From Salinimicrobium flavum (lineage in GTDB: Bacteria; Bacteroidota; Bacteroidia; Flavobacteriales; Flavobacteriaceae), in NCBI RefSeq assembly GCF_042684505.1, contig NZ_JBHULT010000013.1, forward strand, positions 58,593 to 122,592: a stretch of DNA of 64,000 nt. The letters run 5' to 3'. How positions within the stretch are numbered: the stretch's first letter is position 1; each line of letters starts with the position of its first letter. Below are positions 7,714-14,372 of the stretch, in pieces. A program made the position numbers and the translations under genes. The notes under the pieces were generated by a model. The model saw nothing but the letters and a program-made list of their open reading frames with translations. It was not told where the DNA came from and did not search any database.

Positions 7714-8745
7714 TTAAAATTCCCACCAGGCTACCTGCTCATAATCCTTTTGCGGATAAAAAGGCTCCCCTATTTGCGGTATTAAATATTTCTGTTCCTG
7801 CTCATCTGCTGCTTTAACCAGTCTTTTCACCGGCTCATTCCATGGATGCATGGAAAGTACAAATTTACCCCAATGCACCGGAATCAGAACTTTTGTATCC
7901 AGATCTTTGGCTGCTTTAACAGTCTCCTCGGGAAACATATGTATCTGGGGCCAGTATTCATTATACTGCCCACATTCCAGAAAAGCAAAATCAAACGGGC
8001 CATACTTTCTTCCAATCTCCCTGAACCGCATATCATAACCCGAATCTGCCCCCACAAATACGCGCAGGTCATTTATATTTAGAACAAAGGAAGACCACAG
8101 GGTTTTGCCTCTATTAAAACCCCGGCCGGAAAAATGTCTGGCAGGCGTCGCGGTTATTTCAATCCCTTTATTGATCAAAGTACTTTGCCACCAGTCAAGT
8201 TCGGTAATTTTTTCTTTCGGTACCCCCCAGTATTCAAGATGAGCTCCCACCCCCAACGAAGTAATGATCCTTTGGGTCTTCGGAAGGAGTTTTACTATAC
8301 TTGACCTGTCGAGATGATCATAATGATCATGGGTTATTAGCAGCAGGTCGAGGGCAGGAATATCTTCGGCGTTGTAAGAATCTGCACCATCAAAAGCCTT
8401 TCCGAAGAACCTGGAAGGAGAAGCATTCCCACTAAACACGGGATCTACCAGCATCGTGAAATTCCCTATCTTGATAAGATAAGAGGAATGCCCAAACCAT
8501 ACCACCACCGGCTCATGAAGGTGCAGGGCCTGGAGATCTGTCTCAATATGCGGTATTTCTGCGGAAGGCCTTACCTCAGCAGGCCTGTTGAGCATCTTGA
8601 AAAGGATCTTAAATATGGAAACATTATCTGGATTCACCGAAGTTGGCTCCACGTTGCGAAAGTGTCCTTCATGGTAATTAGGGGATTTTTGTATTTGTTT
8701 CAGGCGCTCCCCCGATGGATTCTTTCCTAACGATCTTCTGTCCAT
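7714..8745 (-). CDS. MBL-fold hydrolase, NAPE-PLD/UlaG-like
   Basis: A 343-residue protein with the MBL metal motif THDHYDHLD and the N-terminal WFGHSSYLIKIGNFTMLVDPVFSGNASP. Further metal-site or core segments are RHFSGRGFNRGKTLWSSF, GADSGYDMRF and PVHWGKF. This layout fits the N-acyl-phosphatidylethanolamine phospholipase D-like and ascorbate-6-phosphate lactonase-like branch. There is no signal peptide, so it acts in the cytoplasm or at the inner face of the membrane. It lies 3 bp after the ICMT-like gene, consistent with one operon. The substrate is unknown. Confidence 0.86.
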   Translation of the reverse strand: MDRRSLGKNPSGERLKQIQKSPNYHEGHFRNVEPTSVNPDNVSIFKILFKMLNRPAEVRPSAEIPHIETDLQALHLHEPVVVWFGHSSYLIKIGNFTMLVDPVFSGNASPSRFFGKAFDGADSYNAEDIPALDLLLITHDHYDHLDRSSIVKLLPKTQRIITSLGVGAHLEYWGVPKEKITELDWWQSTLINKGIEITATPARHFSGRGFNRGKTLWSSFVLNINDLRVFVGADSGYDMRFREIGRKYGPFDFAFLECGQYNEYWPQIHMFPEETVKAAKDLDTKVLIPVHWGKFVLSMHPWNEPVKRLVKAADEQEQKYLIPQIGEPFYPQKDYEQVAWWEF

Positions 8746-8748
8746 ATT

Positions 8749-9213
8749 TTAGATTCTCCAGTTAAATTTAGGAAAAAATCTTCCGGTTTCCTTTTTATAA
8801 AACTCATACTCTGGATAGCTCTTTTGCAGTCGTTCTTCTTCATAACTGCTTTTAAAATAAAAGAGGACAAGCAAAAGAAGGCTTATTATTAATTTATATC
8901 CTGATCCCAGCCAAAAGGAAATTCCGAAAGCCATAAATAATATCCCGGAATAGATAGGATGTCTTGCAAAAGCAAATACCCCCGACGTGACCAGTTTTGC
9001 ACCTCTTTTAGGGCTGGGAAAAGGAGAAAGGCTGGTATTAAGCTGTAAAAAAGCAACAAGGATCAGTAACAGTCCAAGCCCGGCAGCAAAAAGAGCGATC
9101 CAACCCAGGTTTTCGGGAAATATAAATTTCAGGGATTCCACCTCAAAGATCCAGGCAATGAAGACCAGGAACTGCAGCATCACATACATCTTGTCTTTAA
9201 AGGGAACCGCCAT
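8749..9213 (-). CDS. isoprenylcysteine methyltransferase-like membrane protein
   Basis: A 154-residue protein with four hydrophobic segments. It carries the C-terminal ICMT/PEMT signature: TSGVFAFARHPIYSGILF, then EEERLQKSYPEYEFYKKETGRFFP. These residues bind SAM in the ICMT family. Bacterial members methylate lipid or small hydrophobic substrates that are mostly undefined. It lies 12 bp downstream of the TauE gene and 3 bp upstream of the MBL hydrolase gene. Confidence 0.85.
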   Translation of the reverse strand: MAVPFKDKMYVMLQFLVFIAWIFEVESLKFIFPENLGWIALFAAGLGLLLILVAFLQLNTSLSPFPSPKRGAKLVTSGVFAFARHPIYSGILFMAFGISFWLGSGYKLIISLLLLVLFYFKSSYEEERLQKSYPEYEFYKKETGRFFPKFNWRI

Positions 9214-9225
9214 AGTAAGGGAATG

Positions 9226-10023
9226 TTAGAATAATTCTTTCCAGATTATATAGAGACCCATCAACAGTACGAACCAACCAAACCCTCTTTTAAGTTTCTT
9301 CCCGTTAATGAACCTGTTAAGATAGATACCTATAAAAATACCGATTATTGAGATGGCCGTAAAGAGAAGCAGGAATGGCCAGTCAATTTCCAGATTCTCG
9401 ACATCTCCTATAAAACCTATAAGAGACTTAATGGCTATGATAAGCAGAGAGGTGGCTACCGCTTTTTTCATGGGAAGTTTGGCCAGCAGGACCAATGCTG
9501 GAATGATCAAAAATCCGCCGCCGGCACCCACGATGCCTGTAAGCACTCCCACTACCACCCCTTCAATAATGATAAGCGGATAGTTATATTTAACTTTCTC
9601 AGTACTTACCGGTTTTTCTTTTCGTTCCATGATCATGGAAACCGAGGCCAGAACCATAATGAAGGCGAAGAAAAGCATGATCCCAATGTTTTTGGTGATC
9701 TCGAACCCGCCAATATAGATAAGGTGTTCAGGAATCGCCGGGACGATATATTTACGGGTAATATATACTGCTATAAACGCCGGAATTGAAAAAACAATGG
9801 CCGTTCTATAGGCCACTCTTTTCTTCTGCATGTTCTTGACGGCTCCTACAAGCGAGGAGGCCCCCACAACAAAAAGGGAATAAGCCGTTGCAGTTACAGG
9901 ATTTATTGCGAGAAGATAAACCAGGACAGGAACCGTGAGTATTGAACCGCCCCCACCAATAAGACCCAGTACGATCCCAATGATCAAAGCCCCGATATAA
10001 CCCAGGAAGTCAAATAATTCCAT
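9226..10023 (-). CDS. TauE/SafE family sulfite/sulfur-compound exporter
   Basis: A 265-residue permease with about eight membrane helices in two inverted halves. Each half begins with the family glycine-rich motif: GIVLGLIGGGGSILTVPVLV near residue 17 and GVLTGIVGAGGGFLIIPALV in the second half. TauE/SafE proteins move sulfite, sulfoacetate or related anions across the inner membrane. It heads the minus-strand run exporter, ICMT-like, MBL hydrolase and two methyltransferases. Its promoter has the Crp/Fnr-type dyad and lies directly downstream of the Crp/Fnr gene. Confidence 0.9.
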   Translation of the reverse strand: MELFDFLGYIGALIIGIVLGLIGGGGSILTVPVLVYLLAINPVTATAYSLFVVGASSLVGAVKNMQKKRVAYRTAIVFSIPAFIAVYITRKYIVPAIPEHLIYIGGFEITKNIGIMLFFAFIMVLASVSMIMERKEKPVSTEKVKYNYPLIIIEGVVVGVLTGIVGAGGGFLIIPALVLLAKLPMKKAVATSLLIIAIKSLIGFIGDVENLEIDWPFLLLFTAISIIGIFIGIYLNRFINGKKLKRGFGWFVLLMGLYIIWKELF

Positions 10024-10043
10024 AGTTTATAATTTGTAGCGTG

Positions 10044-10087
10044 CAAAAGTAGTTACACCTGCTAAGCTGCACAGTAACTTTTATTAC
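10044..10087 (-). promoter_or_regulatory. Crp/Fnr-type operator plus -7 box for the TauE operon
   Basis: On the minus strand the dyad reads GTAATAAAAGTTAC (10087 to 10074), one base off GTAAC-N4-GTTAC. The box TACTTTTG follows at 10051 to 10044. The dyad centre is 29.5 bp upstream of the box start, and the ATG is at 10023. The box is identical to that of the TolC/RND promoter at 29038-29045. Confidence 0.72.
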
Positions 10088-10099
10088 AATGCAACCTGT

Positions 10100-10735
10100 T
10101 TACAATGCGATCACTTTTATATTGTTTCGTTGCAGCTCGATCTTACCATCAATTTCCAGTTTTTTCAAAAGCCTTGAGATCACCACCCGTGACGTGTGAA
10201 GATCATAGGCTATTTCCTGATGTGTAACCTGGATAAGGTCAGTTCGGTTGATCTTTGCTTTGTCCTGGAGGTAACGCATGAGGCGCTGGTCCATATTCAG
10301 AAAAGCAATGGTATCAATGGTATCAAGCATTTCAGAAAGCCGTGTATGGTAGCTTTCAAATACGAAATTTCTCCAGCTCTTGTACTTGGAGGTCCACTCC
10401 TCCATCTTTTCAATGGGGATCATGACGATTCGGGTGTCCTTTTCCGCCACCGCCCTGATCTCACTACGAGTCTGGCCGAGACAGCAGGAAAGGGTCATTG
10501 CGCAGGTATCACCGCGTTCAAGGAAATACAGTAAAAGTTCATCCCCATCCTTATCTTCCCGTAAGATCTTAATTGCCCCTTCAAGCAACAGCGGCATACT
10601 TTTAACATAATCCCCTATTTCAATGATCTTCTCACCGGCTTTTACTTCTTTCAGAGTGCCAAATTTGGCTATCTCCTCCATAAGCTCTTCTTCAAAAATG
10701 AAATGATAGGCTTCTTTTAATTCTTCTTCTAACAT
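10100..10735 (-). CDS. Crp/Fnr family transcription regulator with Cys-Cys pair
   Basis: A 211-residue protein with an N-terminal cyclic-nucleotide-binding-type beta roll (residues about 15-125) and a C-terminal winged helix (THQEIAYDLHTSRVVISRLLKKLE as recognition region, about 163-186). Cysteines C78, C84 and C85 lie in CAMTLSCCLGQTRSEIRAV, at the place where cAMP-binding members have their phosphate cassette; no RxS cAMP pocket is evident. They may sense redox or reactive sulfur. The ATG at 10735 is preferred over a TTG at 10753. Four promoters in the window have a matching dyad, the nearest 13 bp past its stop. Confidence 0.88.
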   Translation of the reverse strand: MLEEELKEAYHFIFEEELMEEIAKFGTLKEVKAGEKIIEIGDYVKSMPLLLEGAIKILREDKDGDELLLYFLERGDTCAMTLSCCLGQTRSEIRAVAEKDTRIVMIPIEKMEEWTSKYKSWRNFVFESYHTRLSEMLDTIDTIAFLNMDQRLMRYLQDKAKINRTDLIQVTHQEIAYDLHTSRVVISRLLKKLEIDGKIELQRNNIKVIAL

Positions 10736-10800
10736 GCAAATGGTTTTACGCAAGTAAAAATAAGATTTATAATTTTAATTATTCCGTTCTGAATGATCAG

Positions 10801-10815
10801 TACTTTACTAAAGTA
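10801..10815. promoter_or_regulatory. perfect 15-bp palindrome between divergent crp and GNAT genes
   Basis: TACTTTA-C-TAAAGTA is a perfect inverted repeat, 66 bp upstream of the crp ATG. The partial copy ACTTTAGT follows at 10842-10849. It differs from the GTAAC dyad and could be an operator for either divergent gene; the factor is unknown. Confidence 0.4.
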
Positions 10816-10953
10816 TTTAGGATGGAAAGGAGATTTGACCGCACTTTAGTCCACCAAACAATAATAAAGAGAAATTCTTAAATTGAACACCTGATACCAG
10901 GGTCCTTCACACTCTGGCAGGGATTAAAAATCTCCTGAAGTAATTAATAGAAA

Positions 10954-11508
10954 ATGAAAACGAAAAGATTTGAGTTAAATGAAATCCAAAGAAAAGACAT
11001 CGTAAATATCCACAAAGGATTATCAGATCCCCGGGTAACCGCTTATTACGCCGTGCACTTTTCCACCCTTGAGGACACGCAGGAGCAAATGGACTGGTAT
11101 GACGATCTCAAAAATAAAGGAACGGGTATCTGGTGGGGAATCTATCTGGCAGACAGTGGAGAGTTTTGTGGTGCCGGCGGATTCAACGGGCTGGACAGGG
11201 AGCATAAAAAAGCTGAAATTGGCCTCTGGTTGCTACCGGAGTTCTGGGGACAGGGTATTATGAAAGAAGTCATGCCCCGCCTCTTTCAGGAAGGATTTGA
11301 ACAACTGGATTTAAACCGCATAGAAGGCTTTGTAGAGAGTGGAAATTCGAAATGTAAAAAAGGACTGGAAAAATTTCATTTTGAACACGAGGGTACCATG
11401 CGTCAATGTGAGTTCAAAAACGGAAAATTCATTGATGTTGATATATTTTCCATCCTGAAGTCTGATTATGAAGCCGCCCGGGAGAAGGTTCATGCAAATG
11501 AATTTTGA
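10954..11508 (+). CDS. GNAT N-acetyltransferase, RimJ/RimL type
   Basis: A 184-residue GNAT-fold protein. The acetyl-CoA loop region is seen as EIGLWLLPEFWGQGIMKEVM (residues about 88-107), followed by NRIEGFVESGNSKCKKGLEKFHFEHEGTMRQ, the usual end of RimJ/RimL-like enzymes. It acetylates a protein N-terminus or a small amine; the substrate is unknown. It is divergent from the Crp/Fnr gene and monocistronic, followed by a strong terminator. Confidence 0.88.
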   Translation: MKTKRFELNEIQRKDIVNIHKGLSDPRVTAYYAVHFSTLEDTQEQMDWYDDLKNKGTGIWWGIYLADSGEFCGAGGFNGLDREHKKAEIGLWLLPEFWGQGIMKEVMPRLFQEGFEQLDLNRIEGFVESGNSKCKKGLEKFHFEHEGTMRQCEFKNGKFIDVDIFSILKSDYEAAREKVHANEF

Positions 11509-11532
11509 GCCAGGACCGCATTTTCAATAAGC

Positions 11533-11564
11533 AATCCCTCTCCCTAAGCAGAGGGATTGTTTTT
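11533..11564 (+). terminator. rho-independent terminator
   Basis: The stem AATCCCTCT / AGAGGGATT (11533-11541 with 11550-11558) is followed by G and seven T. It ends the GNAT transcript at the convergent junction with the gene ending at 11564. Confidence 0.85.
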
Positions 11565-13360
11565 TAAATTTTTTCCAGACGAAACTTCACATTCATGATT
11601 TCCTTTTCTGCCAGGACCAATCCGTCATTAAAAGCTTCTTTATTCCGTACGAGTTCCTTGTGAAGTAGTGCGCGGTAATGCTCCACTCCTTCCAGTAAAT
11701 TCTCACAAAATCCTTTCCACCCTTTAATGTCACGAGGCCCGGGATTGAAGCAAGTCTTCACCTCTTCCTGAATATAGTCCACATATAATTGCAGCTCCTT
11801 AAGGAACATATGGGCCCTCGTTGGATCTTGCGGTAACGCATTCCTGTCATAAATATGGTCTGTCATTTCCTGCAGACTGGCGACCTTTGAGAAGTTCACA
11901 ATGTTTGGTCCCGGGCAAATAGTTACGGCATCCAGCTTTTTCACGATGGGAACCTCATAATTGATCCCTGCGGAATTACTTAGGCCAATACAAAGGCATT
12001 CTTTGGCAAGAAGATCATCTACCTGTTGCTTATACTCGGCTTGAGGAAGATCTGCGGCTGCCAGCTGCTCCAGTTTCAGTTTCTGGTATTTCCTGGAAGC
12101 AGTACAAATTGGTTCTTTTGTAAACTCGGTATTGGAAACGAGGTACTTTTCTGTACATGGACTTCCCGGTTTACCTTTTTTGATCCTTTCCTGTCTCTCC
12201 CTGTCAGAACTGGTTCCTTTCAGGTAATTGAAACGTACCCCAAGTGGTGAGGCTTTGCTTAGCACCACATCTTCCTTTTTACTTTTGCTTAAAAGCTCCA
12301 GGGTTTTTTCGTCTACGGTGGTGGCTTCAGGACATAAGAGAAACGGGGTGCCCCATCCTGTTCCTGCAACTTTATAATGTTCCAGCAGTAATTTGTTTTC
12401 TTCAGCGGTTCCTATTCCTCCCTGCACGGTGATACGCACCGGGTGCGGTTTTTCAAATCCGGCTTCTCCCCTTGCCATGATGGCCGGGTTATAGAGACTG
12501 AAAAGATCAGCAGCCAGTTCTTCTTTTTTATCACGGAATTCCTCCAGGATGGGTCCCAGCAAAAGCCCTTGTGTAGCAAAAGCATGTCCGCCGCAATTGA
12601 GGCCAGATTCGATCCTGAATTCACTTACCCATATTCCTTTTTTAGCAAGATATTTCCCCTGGATCAGGGCAGAACGATAATCACTTACTTTGATCACGAC
12701 CCGCTTTTTGAAAACTCCCCATTCCGTAGCATCAAATTCACGGAAATTCTCCAGGTAATTGAACAGCCTGGGGTTCATTCCGGCAGAAAAGATAACCGCT
12801 GAATTTTCCAGGTCACTTTCAGCATAAGCTTTTAAAGCCCCCAGCGCATCAGACCCATCGGGAATAAGTTCTCCCTGCTTGTCCTTATTGTTCTTATCTA
12901 CCTTGGTCATGATATTGACCTCTATGGCACCCGGTTTTACGTGTTTCCGAAGGAATTGTTCCAGTTCTTCCCTGGCCTCCCCATGAGCCTGCAGGAATTG
13001 ATGATATTTTCCCTTAAGACCGCTTTCCTCGGGGAGCATTTCAAAATACTTCACGATCTCAGACCCCTTATCAAAGGCAGAGTCTTTCAGGTGCTCGAGT
13101 TTGTTATGCACAATGCGGTTCACCAGGTTTAGATAATCTGTGATCCTGCGGGTGCGATAATTCTCTTCATGCTTCTCAATGGGGACATAGGTCTCATTGT
13201 TCTGCTGGTAATAATATTTCCGCATCATTTCCACCAGATTGTCCTCGATAATGGACAAGGCAGAGTTGATCCCATAGCAGGCCACCTTTACCGGACTATC
13301 AATGGTAAAAGCGATCCCCATGACGGGTATATGGAAATTATGTGGAGAAAATGTATTCAT
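11564..13360 (-). CDS. large conserved protein, nitronate monooxygenase-like TIM barrel (unknown role)
   Basis: A 598-residue soluble protein with no signal peptide. Segments around residues 254-260 (GLNCGGHAF) and 314-347 (GGIGT, then GTGWGTPFLLCPEA) resemble the flavin-phosphate and substrate loops of nitronate monooxygenase-type FMN barrels. The N-terminal 150 residues are helical. The C-terminal third has cysteines C402, C419, C455, C457 and C482 in PCTEKY, PICTAS, ECLCIG and ICPGP, a spacing that could hold a metal or Fe-S cluster. I do not recognise a characterised protein. It is monocistronic and convergent with the GNAT gene. A flavin enzyme is inferred; the reaction is not known. Confidence 0.6.
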   Translation of the reverse strand: MNTFSPHNFHIPVMGIAFTIDSPVKVACYGINSALSIIEDNLVEMMRKYYYQQNNETYVPIEKHEENYRTRRITDYLNLVNRIVHNKLEHLKDSAFDKGSEIVKYFEMLPEESGLKGKYHQFLQAHGEAREELEQFLRKHVKPGAIEVNIMTKVDKNNKDKQGELIPDGSDALGALKAYAESDLENSAVIFSAGMNPRLFNYLENFREFDATEWGVFKKRVVIKVSDYRSALIQGKYLAKKGIWVSEFRIESGLNCGGHAFATQGLLLGPILEEFRDKKEELAADLFSLYNPAIMARGEAGFEKPHPVRITVQGGIGTAEENKLLLEHYKVAGTGWGTPFLLCPEATTVDEKTLELLSKSKKEDVVLSKASPLGVRFNYLKGTSSDRERQERIKKGKPGSPCTEKYLVSNTEFTKEPICTASRKYQKLKLEQLAAADLPQAEYKQQVDDLLAKECLCIGLSNSAGINYEVPIVKKLDAVTICPGPNIVNFSKVASLQEMTDHIYDRNALPQDPTRAHMFLKELQLYVDYIQEEVKTCFNPGPRDIKGWKGFCENLLEGVEHYRALLHKELVRNKEAFNDGLVLAEKEIMNVKFRLEKI

Positions 13361-13483
13361 AATAAATTTGTTTTCAAGGCAAGCCTCAAAGATGAAGAAC
13401 CTGTCAAGCCTGAAATATGATACAGGTCATAAACCGGATAAATCAGATAAATTTGTCCCGTCCAGTTTGGAGCATACACCACA

Positions 13484-13515
13484 TTGCATCTCCTCCAATT
13501 AAAGTTTTATCTTTG
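13484..13515 (+). promoter_or_regulatory. consensus Bacteroidota promoter for tlpA-like lipoprotein
   Basis: TTG at 13484-13486, a 21-bp spacer, then TATCTTTG at 13508-13515 match the Bacteroidota vegetative pattern TTG-N17-23-TAnnTTTG. The ATG at 13541 follows 25 bp later. This also rules out the longer reading of the gene that begins at 13484. Confidence 0.65.
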
Positions 13516-13540
13516 CTGCGCAAATTCAGAGGCTGTAATT

Positions 13541-14332
13541 ATGTTTAAAATTTCTTCTTTATTTAAGTTTTTAACGGGGTGCTTCCTGTTCTTTTTCGTT
13601 TTCACTTCTTGTAAGGAAGAGGAAAAGCCGCTATCTGTCGCCGAGATGCAGATCAATAGTCTGCAAAATGACCATGACAAATGGTACCGGTATCATAAAA
13701 CCAATATTGATCTTTCTTCAGATTTCTTACCGCTGGGAGAAACCGGTGATACCATTGGGAAAAAGGCCTTTTTGGAAGCGATTATAACCGGGGAATTCAT
13801 GGTTTTTGCCAGAAAGCCGGAAGGAGACCGCGAGAAATATCAATTGATAAGGTTAAGGGAAGATGCAGATGATGGGATAAGCTACAATATTGCAGCCGAC
13901 ACTTATACTGAATATCGCTACCTTCAAATGGAAGGAAAAACCTTTCCTGAATTCCATTTTAAAGATCTTAATGGAAGATCATTTTCCAGCGATGAATTGC
14001 GGGGAAAGACCCTTGTGGTCAAGACCTGGTTCATTAAATGTAAACCCTGTATTGATGAGATGCCACAGCTCAACGAACTGGTTAAAGAATACAGTGACCG
14101 GGAAGATGTGGTATTTTTAAGCCTTTCTGACGACCCTGAAGAAGAGCTGGAAGAATTTCTTTCGAAAACCGAATTTCGTTATGAGGTCATCCCCAACAGC
14201 CAGCCTTTCACCAAAGACAGCCTAGGATTGACCATGTATCCCACCCATCTAATTGTGGACGGGGAAGGAAAGATCAGGAAGGTCGCACACTCGGCCCCCA
14301 AAATGATCGCATTTCTCAGAAAATTTCTCTAA
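13541..14332 (+). CDS. TlpA-like thioredoxin lipoprotein
   Basis: A 263-residue lipoprotein: signal peptide with lipobox FTSC (C24), a helical N-terminal domain to about residue 130, then a TlpA/AhpC-type thioredoxin fold starting at GKTFPEFHFKDLNG. The redox motif is CKPC (C167-C170). The Lys in place of the usual Pro or Ala will alter redox potential. It acts as a disulfide oxidoreductase at a membrane surface. It stands alone between divergent and convergent genes, unlike the TlpA-DsbD pair at 3610-6350. Confidence 0.86.
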   Translation: MFKISSLFKFLTGCFLFFFVFTSCKEEEKPLSVAEMQINSLQNDHDKWYRYHKTNIDLSSDFLPLGETGDTIGKKAFLEAIITGEFMVFARKPEGDREKYQLIRLREDADDGISYNIAADTYTEYRYLQMEGKTFPEFHFKDLNGRSFSSDELRGKTLVVKTWFIKCKPCIDEMPQLNELVKEYSDREDVVFLSLSDDPEEELEEFLSKTEFRYEVIPNSQPFTKDSLGLTMYPTHLIVDGEGKIRKVAHSAPKMIAFLRKFL

Positions 14333-14372
14333 GGTTCTGTTATTATGGGAAAAGACCATCGGGATACCGGGA

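Noticed and set aside
10100..10735. Ordinary cAMP-dependent Crp
   Set aside because: No RxS phosphate-binding motif; a Cys-Cys pair sits in that loop instead.
13484..13541. Upstream extension of the TlpA lipoprotein gene
   Set aside because: It would start at the -33 element of a consensus promoter; the ATG at 13541 gives a proper lipoprotein signal.
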